From positions 1-20,108 of the forward strand of contig SPCK01000003.1 of assembly GCA_004525355.1 (NCBI GenBank): a stretch of DNA of 20,108 bases, read 5' to 3'. A program made the translations under genes and the position numbers. This stretch comes from Spirochaetales bacterium (GTDB taxonomy: Bacteria; Spirochaetota; Spirochaetia; Treponematales; UBA12059). The notes beneath the pieces were generated by a model that was given only the letters and a program-made list of their open reading frames with translations, had not been told where the DNA came from and did not search any database. Below are positions 8,172 through 15,176 of the stretch, piece by piece (the first letter of the stretch is position 1; every line of letters starts with the position of its first letter).

Positions 8172-8260
8172 ATCCAGTGCCGCGCCAACGGCGCGGCACT
8201 GGATAATTATATCCTTAATGCTTCCCCTGATCTACGGTTTTCGCAGGGCGACAGGGAAGC
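8172..8260 (+). other. Intercistronic stem-loops between dctP and dctQ
   Basis: A 15-bp perfect stem (8172-8186 with 8190-8204) closes a 3-base AAC loop and is not followed by a T-run. A second, weaker stem pairs GCTTCCC (8220-8226) with GGGAAGC (8254-8260). Such structures between a binding-protein gene and its membrane genes commonly protect the upstream mRNA or partly stop transcription, so that the binding protein is made in excess. Here that role is inferred from position and stability only. Confidence 0.75.
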
Positions 8261-8279
8261 AACCAATCCGGAGAACGTC

Positions 8280-8780
8280 ATGACACACAAGAAAAAATAT
8301 CATTTCGACGAGCTCATCGCTGCTCTCCTCTTGGGCATCATGGCGGTTCTCACCTTCGCAAACGTGCTCAACCGCTACCTACTGAAGTCGAGCTTCGCTT
8401 TTACAGAGGAAATCACTGTAAGCATGTTCGTATGGATAACCCTGCTTGGCATTGCAATAGCCTTCCGGCGCGGCACCAACCTCAAGATGACCAACCTGTA
8501 CGATTCCTTCCCCACATCGCTCAAGAAGCTTTCCATGATTCTTTCAGCGTTTATCGGGATCGTCATTTTCCTGTTTCTTGTGTACAACTCGGGGCGCGAG
8601 ATAATAAAAAACATGACATTTTATCATACAACCTCGGAGGCCTTGGGTATACCAACCTGGATTTACAGCTTGGGAACTCCGTTGTTTTCAATATTTGTTC
8701 TGAAAGAAATAGTTTCAAGCACTATCAACGCCGTAAAGAAGCTCAATGGCAAAACACCTGACGGTACGGAAGAGGTCTAA
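8280..8780 (+). CDS. dctQ: TRAP transporter small membrane subunit
   Basis: 166 residues with a GGAG ribosome site. Four hydrophobic helices are visible (about 11-31, 45-62, 84-105 and 125-147), with the family-typical VWITLLGIAIAFRRG segment and positively charged cytoplasmic stretches (MTHKKKY at the start, VKKLNGK near the end). Length and helix count fit DctQ. It forms the inner-membrane complex with DctM and is required for sodium-driven uptake. Its TAA stop overlaps the dctM ATG by one base (TAATG), indicating translational coupling. It is 137 bp downstream of dctP, with two stem-loops in between. Confidence 0.92.
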   Translation: MTHKKKYHFDELIAALLLGIMAVLTFANVLNRYLLKSSFAFTEEITVSMFVWITLLGIAIAFRRGTNLKMTNLYDSFPTSLKKLSMILSAFIGIVIFLFLVYNSGREIIKNMTFYHTTSEALGIPTWIYSLGTPLFSIFVLKEIVSSTINAVKKLNGKTPDGTEEV

Positions 8781-10081
8781 TGATGGAAGCCCTTCTTGTA
8801 TTTGGAGTATTCATTGTACTGATCATTATCGGAACGCCGATCGGGCTGTCGCTAGGTGCGGCGGGGATTGGCGCAATCCTGCAATACGATCTTGGCTTTG
8901 CAATGATATCGCGCAACTTCGAAGCCAACATCGCCAAGTTCCCGCTCATCGCGATTCCCTTCTTCATACTTGCCGGCGTACTCATGGAAAAGGCACGCAT
9001 CGTCGACGGCATCTCCAAATTCGTAATTCTCCTGGTAGGCAAACGAACGGGTGGACTCGCGATAGCCGGTGTCATCACGTGCATCTTCTGGGGTGCCGTA
9101 TCCGGATCCGGTCCCGCGACGGCGGCGGCGCTTGGCCTTGTGTTCATCGTTCCCATGATAAAGCAGGGTTACAATAAATACTTTGCTGCGTCCACCATAG
9201 CGGCAGGCGCCGGCCTATCCATCATCATACCACCGAGCATTGCCTTTATAGTCTACGGTAACCTCACTAGCGTTTCTGTTGGCGCGTTATTCTTGGGCGG
9301 CATCATCCCCGGCATCATCGTAGGCTTGTTTCTGATTGTTGTCGTATTCTTGCAGTCAAAGAAACACAACTTCAGAGGCACGACGGAGGCTGGAACGCCC
9401 AAGGAAATCCTGAAGGCTTTCTTCGATTCAATCTGGGCTCTGATGGCGCCAGTAATCATCCTGGGTTCCATTTATGCCGGTATTGCCACTCCTACGGAAT
9501 CTGCCATAATCGGCGTGTTCTACGCTCTGGGTGTCGGCTTATTCGTGTACAAGACGATCACTTTCGACATCATCATCCAGACCCTGACCGATACCGCGGT
9601 TGGATCCGCTGTAGTGATGTTCGTTGTTGCGATGGCAGGCATTTTTTCGTGGGCCGCCGCAACCTTGGGAGTCATTGACGCGGCTGCCAATCTGGTTTCC
9701 AGTCTGACGTCGAATGCTGTCGTATTCGTAATGCTGACAAGCGTTGTAATGCTGATTGCGGGCATGTTCCTGGACGCGATATCTATTACCTACGTGTTCA
9801 TGCCGATAATCCTGCCAGCCCTGCTCGCGCTGGGTATTGACCCGCTATACTTTGGCGTGATATTCACCATCTCCCTTGCGGTAGGGCAGATAACGCCACC
9901 AGTCGCAGTCAACCTGTACGTGACAGCCAACCTTATCAAGAGCAATATCAACAACGAGATGGTCAAGTTCGTCATGCCAATGGTCTTGGCCGCGATTATC
10001 GCGCTCCTGTTCCTTATCTTCTTCCCGCAGATATCACTGTGGCTACCGGTAGCAGCGGGACTGTATAAGCCGCTGTTCTGA
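8780..10081 (+). CDS. dctM: TRAP transporter large membrane subunit
   Basis: 433 residues, very hydrophobic throughout, with about 12 membrane helices. DctM-type features include the early PIGLSLGAAGIGAIL, FFILAGVLMEKARI, GAVSGSGPATAAALG (the conserved substrate/sodium region), PPSIAFIVYG, ATPTESAIIGVFYAL and QITPPVAVNLYV. It is the ion-coupled permease that moves the DctP substrate across the inner membrane with Na+. The start is at 8780, overlapping the dctQ stop; a second ATG follows directly (MM), so the first residue is uncertain by one codon. Last gene of the operon, followed within 30 bp by a strong bidirectional terminator. Confidence 0.96.
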   Translation: MMEALLVFGVFIVLIIIGTPIGLSLGAAGIGAILQYDLGFAMISRNFEANIAKFPLIAIPFFILAGVLMEKARIVDGISKFVILLVGKRTGGLAIAGVITCIFWGAVSGSGPATAAALGLVFIVPMIKQGYNKYFAASTIAAGAGLSIIIPPSIAFIVYGNLTSVSVGALFLGGIIPGIIVGLFLIVVVFLQSKKHNFRGTTEAGTPKEILKAFFDSIWALMAPVIILGSIYAGIATPTESAIIGVFYALGVGLFVYKTITFDIIIQTLTDTAVGSAVVMFVVAMAGIFSWAAATLGVIDAAANLVSSLTSNAVVFVMLTSVVMLIAGMFLDAISITYVFMPIILPALLALGIDPLYFGVIFTISLAVGQITPPVAVNLYVTANLIKSNINNEMVKFVMPMVLAAIIALLFLIFFPQISLWLPVAAGLYKPLF

Positions 10082-10105
10082 ACCTGCGCAGAGTTGTTCT
10101 GCCCA

Positions 10106-10138
10106 AAAACCGAGGGCCATCCGGATGGATGGCCCTCG
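10106..10138. terminator. Bidirectional terminator between dctM and the activator gene
   Basis: A 12-bp perfect stem (10111-10122 with 10127-10138) has loop GGAT. Reading on the minus strand, the stem is followed by G and a run of five T (from AAAAA at about 10105-10109), so it is a standard terminator for the activator gene. On the plus strand it is followed by TTGTAT, a weaker tail, and would end dctPQM. Confidence 0.82.
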
Positions 10139-10167
10139 TTGTATATGGATGTCAGTCGATTACCGTA

Positions 10168-11583
10168 CTACAGTGCGTACTGCTTCATCTTTCTGTACAA
10201 AGTGTTCCTGCTGATCCCGAGTAACTTTGAACAGAGCGAGATATTGCCTTCCACCTCCTTGAGGGTACGACGGATCTCGTGCTTCTCCATCTGTTCTAGG
10301 TTGCGGATATTTGTATCGGATGGGTTGGCCGTTTCCGGTACCGGCACGTGCCTGAAGCTGTTGACGATGTGCTGAGGCAATTGATCTATCGTTAACTGGT
10401 CTGATTGCGAGATGATGATTGCACGCTCAATGACGTTTTCAAGTTCGCGGATGTTGCCTGGCCATGGGTATTCCTTGAGGATGTCGAGGACGAAGGGATC
10501 TATCTCCGGTATTGTCCGGCTGTGGTTGAGCGCGTTCTTCTGCACGAAATAGTTGACGAGAAGCGGTATGTCGTCGAGTCGTTCGCGAAGGCTCGGGGTG
10601 TGGATACAGAGCACGTTGAGCCGATAATACAGGTCCTCGCGGAAGTTGGTGTTTCGTATCTCCGCGAGGAGGTTCTTGTTGGTCGCCGCGATGACGCGTG
10701 TGTCCACTGTTATGTTCTTGGTACCACCAATACGAGAGAAGGTGTGGTCCTGCAGGACTCGCAAGAGCTTGGACTGCATGTCGAGCGGCAGTTCGGCTAT
10801 TTCGTCCAGGAATATGGTCCCGCCGTTGGCTTGTTCGAACTTGCCCGGGAAGCCTTCCTTCCTGGCACCGGTGAACGATCCCGACTCGTAGCCGAACAGT
10901 TCGCTCTCAATGAGCGAGCGAGGAAGGCTGGCGCAATTGACGATGATGAGCGGTCCAGAACTGCGCATACTCGCGTGGTGGATCGCGTGGGCGAACATTT
11001 CCTTGCCGGTGCCGCTCTCGCCTTCGATGAGGACATTGGCTGTACTTTGCGCCGCGATGCGTGAAAAACTGACCGCGTCGATGAATGCCGGATCGCGGCC
11101 AATGATGTCGTTGAACGAGAATTTTGCCTTTGCGCCGGTGATGCGCGCAACCATGGTGTGCATCGAATCGACAAGCCTGAACGTATCGATCACGCCCATC
11201 ATCCGTGCGTGCCGGTCCCTAAGGACTATGGCTGACTTCATGAAGTGAAGTTTACCCCTGCTCGGGCTATGGATGATGAATTCCTTCTCCAGGTAGCCTT
11301 GGCCGTTTTCCAATACGTCGAGTATTACCGGCCTGAAGTCAACGATTGTGGTTATATGCTTTCCCATCACCTGGGTCTGCGAAAGATCAAGTATATTTGC
11401 TCCCTGTTGGTTCAGGTACAGGACGTATCCGGCGGCGTCCAGGATGAGAATACCGTCGGCTATGGAATCGACTATCGTCTTGAGGATTGGCTCAGAGGCT
11501 ATCGAGAGCAGGCCAGCCTGGGGTGGGTTTTGCTCCTGGATATCGATGTCGACTATGTGCGATGTACTCGTCCACTGTACCAT
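10168..11583 (-). CDS. Sigma-54-dependent activator with PAS sensor domain (AcoR/NtrC superfamily)
   Basis: 471 residues; ATG 11581-11583 is preceded by GGAGGAGAT. A PAS domain (about 32-140, ADGILILDAAGYVLYLN) is followed by the AAA+ sigma-54 interaction domain: Walker A GESGTGKE (188-195), sigma-54 contact loop GSFTGA (235-240, Ser replacing the usual Ala), Walker B GTIFLDE (255-261) and WPGNIRELENVIERA (374-388). A Fis-type helix-turn-helix ends the protein (GNISLCSKLLGISRNTLYRK, 446-465), very like the AcoR/RocR C-terminus. There is no receiver domain and no GAF domain; AcoR proteins are usually longer. The PAS domain probably senses a metabolite of the pathway. It lies between two sigma-54-driven operons with shared upstream dyads, and one dyad lies just before its own start, so it likely activates both operons and may control itself. 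Confidence 0.95.
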   Translation of the reverse strand: MVQWTSTSHIVDIDIQEQNPPQAGLLSIASEPILKTIVDSIADGILILDAAGYVLYLNQQGANILDLSQTQVMGKHITTIVDFRPVILDVLENGQGYLEKEFIIHSPSRGKLHFMKSAIVLRDRHARMMGVIDTFRLVDSMHTMVARITGAKAKFSFNDIIGRDPAFIDAVSFSRIAAQSTANVLIEGESGTGKEMFAHAIHHASMRSSGPLIIVNCASLPRSLIESELFGYESGSFTGARKEGFPGKFEQANGGTIFLDEIAELPLDMQSKLLRVLQDHTFSRIGGTKNITVDTRVIAATNKNLLAEIRNTNFREDLYYRLNVLCIHTPSLRERLDDIPLLVNYFVQKNALNHSRTIPEIDPFVLDILKEYPWPGNIRELENVIERAIIISQSDQLTIDQLPQHIVNSFRHVPVPETANPSDTNIRNLEQMEKHEIRRTLKEVEGNISLCSKLLGISRNTLYRKMKQYAL

Positions 11584-11594
11584 ATCTCCTCCAA

Positions 11595-11638
11595 TGTGTC
11601 ACGATATGGAGCAGTTTAGTGTCAACTTTTGGAACAGT
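11595..11638. promoter_or_regulatory. Tandem dyads: probable activator sites for the E1-E2 operon and the activator gene
   Basis: Two copies, 23 bp apart, end in TGGAGCAGT (11607-11615) and TGGAACAGT (11630-11638). Each is preceded, 12 bp earlier, by a related left arm containing GTGTCA (11596-11601 and 11619-11624). The right arms equal the half-sites upstream of dctPQM. They lie about 135-180 bp upstream of the sigma-54 promoter at 11773, and the first is only about 12 bp from the activator start codon, which suggests autoregulation. An IHF-like sequence (GATCAA, 4 bases, TTA, 11660-11672) lies between the sites and the promoter. Confidence 0.65.
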
Positions 11639-11772
11639 CAATGTAAAATCTCGATATTCGATCAAGAATTTAACATTAACCAATACCCAGGAATCGTCAT
11701 TGATTGATCTTCAGTAGATTCCTGACACCTTAATCAAATGGAAATGATTCCCGATCCAAATTTTCCTGAATC

Positions 11773-11788
11773 CGGCACGGAATTTGCA
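11773..11788 (+). promoter_or_regulatory. Sigma-54 (-24/-12) promoter of the E1-E2 operon
   Basis: CGGCACGGAATTTGCA matches TGGCAC-N5-TTGCA at all but the first base. GG (11774-11775) and GC (11786-11787) are 12 bp apart. The start site would fall near 11799, only about 10 bases before the ATG at 11810, so the leader is very short and the GGGAGG ribosome site is close to the 5' end. Confidence 0.8.
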
Positions 11789-11809
11789 TAATGATGATGG
11801 GAGGATTTT

Positions 11810-12841
11810 ATGCCATTCCAGAAAAGAGAATTCCCGAACAGGTTTGCGGAGCTGAGCAGGGAAGACCAGCATGGTCTGCTCAAGACCATGGTCAGGATAC
11901 GAACATTCGAATCCAGGGTGGAAGAGTTGTTCCTAAACAGGAAAGTGCCCGGATTTGTGCATCTGTATATTGGTGAAGAAGCCATAGCGACCGGCGTTAT
12001 GGCAAACTTGCGCAAGAGCGATTGGATCACGTCGACACACCGTGGACATGGCCACGCCATAGCCAAGGGTGCCCAGACAGACAGGATGATGGCCGAGTTA
12101 TACGGCAAGAAGACCGGTTACTGCAAGGGCAAGGGTGGGTCGATGCACATCGCCGACTTTACGATTGGCATGCTCGGAGCCAACGGCGTCGTTGGTGGAG
12201 GTTTCAATATCGCTGTGGGCGCCGGCATCTCGGCGATGATTAAGAAGACAGACCAAGTAGCTGTCAGTTTCTTTGGTGACGGTGCATCGAACCGGGGTAC
12301 CTTCCACGAGGCTCTCAACCTGGCCTCCATATGGAAACTGCCCGTCATCTTCATCAACGAGAACAACCAGTTCGCCTCGACGACTCCAACATCCTACGCC
12401 ACCTCGGTGGCCAGGATTTCCGACAGGGCTAAGGGCTACGGTATGGAAGGCTACACCATTGACGGCAACAACGTCGTCGAGGTATACAACGCCGCGGCAG
12501 AACTCATCAGAGGGACGCGCAAGGGAGATGGCCCGGTGCTCCTTGAGTGCATTACCTACCGCATCAAGGGACACTATGTCGGCGATCCTGAAAGGTACCG
12601 ATCCAAGAAAGAAGTGCAAAAGCAGGTCATCGAGAACGATCCGATAACACGATTCATCGACTATCTCAAAGAGAGGAAATTGATAGACGACAAGGAAGTC
12701 GAGAAGATCCGACGCGAAGCCAGCAGTGAGATAGCGGCCTCCGAGAAATTTGCGGAGGACAGCCCCTATCCCGAACCAGAGGAAGCTTGCAACGATCTAT
12801 TCTCGTTCTCTCCCAGTGAATTCCCAGAGGTAGCCTTATGA
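11810..12841 (+). CDS. acoA: 2-oxoacid / acetoin dehydrogenase E1 component, alpha subunit
   Basis: 343 residues with GGGAGG upstream. It is the thiamine-diphosphate-binding E1alpha: the ThDP/Mg motif GDG (156-158) is followed at the right distance by NENN (183-186), and GKGGSMHIAD (107-116) and GMLGANGVVGGG (120-131) are the active-site loops. The GMLGANG stretch and overall length are closest to AcoA-type subunits; pyruvate or branched-chain E1alpha remain possible, so the symbol marks resemblance. With E1beta it decarboxylates a 2-oxoacid, or cleaves acetoin, and passes the acyl group to E2 lipoate. First gene of a three-gene operon behind a sigma-54 promoter; its TGA overlaps the next ATG (ATGA). 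Confidence 0.93.
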   Translation: MPFQKREFPNRFAELSREDQHGLLKTMVRIRTFESRVEELFLNRKVPGFVHLYIGEEAIATGVMANLRKSDWITSTHRGHGHAIAKGAQTDRMMAELYGKKTGYCKGKGGSMHIADFTIGMLGANGVVGGGFNIAVGAGISAMIKKTDQVAVSFFGDGASNRGTFHEALNLASIWKLPVIFINENNQFASTTPTSYATSVARISDRAKGYGMEGYTIDGNNVVEVYNAAAELIRGTRKGDGPVLLECITYRIKGHYVGDPERYRSKKEVQKQVIENDPITRFIDYLKERKLIDDKEVEKIRREASSEIAASEKFAEDSPYPEPEEACNDLFSFSPSEFPEVAL

Positions 12842-13818
12842 GAACAATTACATTTTCCCAGGCGACGCTGGAGGCGATGCAGGAAGAGATGCGTCACGAT
12901 CCCACGGTATTCGTGTATGGCGAGGATATTGTCCGCCAGGGCGGCATCTTTGGCCAGTTCAAGGGCTTGCCCGAGGAGTTTGGGGACAGGATCAGAGACG
13001 TGCCAATAAGCGAGACTGCGATCATAGGTGCCGCCCTGGGTGCCGCGCTCACTGGCACGCGCCCTGTGGCTGACATGCACTTCGCCGACTTCATCTCGGT
13101 CGCTTTCGACGAGATCGTCAACCAGATTGCCAAGAACCGTTACATGTTCGGTGGACAGGTGAATATCCCCTTGGTGATTCGCGCGCCCGACGGTATAAGC
13201 AAGCAGGCCGCGGCACAGCACAGTCAGAGCGTCGAGGGCTGGGTGCAGAACGTACCCGGACTAATCGTCGTAGCGCCGTCGAGTGCGGCAACGGCAAAGG
13301 GACTCCTCAAATCGTCCATCAGACAGAACGACCCAGTACTATTTTTTGAGCACAAGTTGCTGTATCCCCAGAAGGGCCCCGTACCTGAGGGCGAGTACCT
13401 AACACCCCTCGGAAAGGCCGAGGTACGCAAACCCGGCAAGGATGTGACAATTGTCACATACTCGATCATGGTGCAGAAGTCGGAAGAAGTGGCGGTGGAA
13501 CTCGAGAGGGAAGGCATTTCTGTCGAGATCATCGATCTCCTCACCTTGAAACCCTTTGATGCCAAGACTGTCATCGAATCAGTCAAGAAGACACACCGCT
13601 GTGTCGTCGTGCACGAGGGCGTCGTCACCGGCGGATTCGGAGCGGAGATCGCATCCAGGGTACAGGAAGAGGCCTTCCACTACCTCGACGCGCCAGTCCT
13701 TCGCGTCGGCGCGAAGAACTTCCCGATACCCTTCAGCCCCATCCTCGAAAACTACGTGGCAGCCAACCAGGAGGACATCAAGTGCGCGATCCGCAAAGTT
13801 CTCCACAGGGAGGGCTGA
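12838..13818 (+). CDS. acoB: 2-oxoacid / acetoin dehydrogenase E1 component, beta subunit
   Basis: 326 residues, ATG overlapping the E1alpha stop by four bases, so translation is coupled. E1beta signatures include VYGEDIVRQGGIFG (27-39), DVPISETAIIGAALG with the ThDP-activating Glu59, MHFADFISVAFDEIVNQIAK (80-99) and QHSQSVEGW with active-site His128. The C-terminal transketolase domain follows (KDVTIVTYSIMV, VEIIDLLTLKPFD, VVHEGVVTGGFGAEI). It completes the alpha2-beta2 E1 that uses ThDP to decarboxylate the substrate. All key residues are present and the length is normal. As with E1alpha, the choice between acetoin and a true 2-oxoacid cannot be made from these motifs. Confidence 0.94.
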   Translation: MRTITFSQATLEAMQEEMRHDPTVFVYGEDIVRQGGIFGQFKGLPEEFGDRIRDVPISETAIIGAALGAALTGTRPVADMHFADFISVAFDEIVNQIAKNRYMFGGQVNIPLVIRAPDGISKQAAAQHSQSVEGWVQNVPGLIVVAPSSAATAKGLLKSSIRQNDPVLFFEHKLLYPQKGPVPEGEYLTPLGKAEVRKPGKDVTIVTYSIMVQKSEEVAVELEREGISVEIIDLLTLKPFDAKTVIESVKKTHRCVVVHEGVVTGGFGAEIASRVQEEAFHYLDAPVLRVGAKNFPIPFSPILENYVAANQEDIKCAIRKVLHREG

Positions 13819-13821
13819 GCA

Positions 13822-15099
13822 ATGGCTACCGAAGTTTTGATGCCCCAGTTGGGCCTTACCATGAAGGAAGGTCTCATCACAGAGTGGAAGAAGCATGAGG
13901 GAGACGCAGTCGAGCGGGGCGACCAGCTGTTCAGTGTGGAAAACGATAAAGCCATCCTGGACGTCGACGCCCAAGCGGATGGCATTCTTGCCAGGATCAT
14001 CGTTCATGAAATGACCTCAGCGCTTGTCGGAACCGCCATAGCCATCATTGCCGCGCCCGGCGAGGTTGTAACCGAGGTGCCGGTGTCCGCAATGGCTCCG
14101 GCGCCGCTGGCTGATGTACCGGCTGGCAAATCTGTGCCTTTTGCCGCTCCAAGCCCCGCGGCCGCTCCGGCCGTCAGTGTGGCACCAGGGAAAAGCTCAG
14201 CCAGTGCCCTCGGTACCAGTGCGCAACAGGTCGACGGATTTGTTCTCGCCTCACCTTTGGCGCGTAAGACGGCCGAGCGGCTCGGCGTGCGATTGTCAGA
14301 CGTTCGAGGATCCGGTCCGGAAGGCGCGGTTCTTGCCCGCGACCTGCCAGAGGCGGGTGACTGGTACGCGATGGCGAAGACTCAATCCGGTGTATTGGGC
14401 GCCGCACAATCTTCGAGTGTGTCCTACGATGACATCACTCTGTCGAGGATACAATGCGTGTCAGCTGAACGTATGGCGGATAGCTGGACGAATATTCCGC
14501 AGTTCACGCTGTATGACGAAGCTGAAGCGAGCCTGATCCTGACACTTGCGGAGCGATTCAAGAATAGAGGTGAGCCGGTGTCTCTGACCGTCATCATTGC
14601 CAAGCTTATGGCCCACGCGGTGGCCAAGCACCCTCGCCTCAACGCGTCATGGTTGGGTGATGGTATGGTGCGGGCGTACCGGAGCGTCAACATCAACATA
14701 GCAGTGGATACAGAAGATGGCCTCATGGTGCCGGTCCTGCGGGATTGCACCGGGAAGGGTTTTGTCGCCCTTGGTGCCGAGATGAAAAGCTTGGAGAAAA
14801 AGGCGAAGTCCAAGTCGCTGGAGGCGCAAGATCACGAAGGTGGGACAATTACGCTTTCCAACTTGGGTATGTTTGGGATCAAGCGTTTCTGCGCTATCGT
14901 CAATCCGCCACAAGCGGCAATCCTTGCTGTGGGTAGCGTCAACGACAAAATTGTCGGCATTAATGGCAGTTTCGAAGTCCACAAGGTGATCGAGTACAGC
15001 ATTACCGCCGACCACCGAGTCATCGATGGCGCCTGCGCTGCCCGATTTATGGCTACTTTGCGTTCAATGCTGGAGAATCCCGCGCTAGCGATGGAATGA
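13822..15099 (+). CDS. acoC: Dihydrolipoamide acyltransferase (E2)
   Basis: 425 residues, starting 3 bases after the E1beta stop with AGGGAGGG upstream. There is one lipoyl domain (1-80) with the lipoylated Lys43 in VENDKA, an Ala/Pro-rich flexible linker (about 85-138), a peripheral-subunit-binding domain (about 141-175, ASPLARKTAERLGV then GSGPEGAVLARDL), and a catalytic acyltransferase domain (about 195-425) ending in HRVIDG, with catalytic His398 and Asp402. It takes the acyl group from E1 and gives it to CoA; E3 (lpd, 4317-5738) reoxidises the lipoate. Lys43 is the likely target of LplA (5797-6732). The single lipoyl domain and full catalytic domain distinguish it from AcoC versions related to alpha/beta hydrolases. 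No terminator was recognised in the 77 bp after it. Confidence 0.95.
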   Translation: MATEVLMPQLGLTMKEGLITEWKKHEGDAVERGDQLFSVENDKAILDVDAQADGILARIIVHEMTSALVGTAIAIIAAPGEVVTEVPVSAMAPAPLADVPAGKSVPFAAPSPAAAPAVSVAPGKSSASALGTSAQQVDGFVLASPLARKTAERLGVRLSDVRGSGPEGAVLARDLPEAGDWYAMAKTQSGVLGAAQSSSVSYDDITLSRIQCVSAERMADSWTNIPQFTLYDEAEASLILTLAERFKNRGEPVSLTVIIAKLMAHAVAKHPRLNASWLGDGMVRAYRSVNINIAVDTEDGLMVPVLRDCTGKGFVALGAEMKSLEKKAKSKSLEAQDHEGGTITLSNLGMFGIKRFCAIVNPPQAAILAVGSVNDKIVGINGSFEVHKVIEYSITADHRVIDGACAARFMATLRSMLENPALAME

Positions 15100-15176
15100 T
15101 AGAGGCGTCTGGTTCGAGCTGGTCTCTGATTTACGGGGTTGTCTCGCTTGCATGGCGGCTAGACCGAAGGTAGCAC

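Noticed and set aside
15100..15176. Terminator between the convergent E2 and metal ATPase genes
   Set aside because: Only GGTCT/AGACC with a loop of over 30 bases and no T-run was found.
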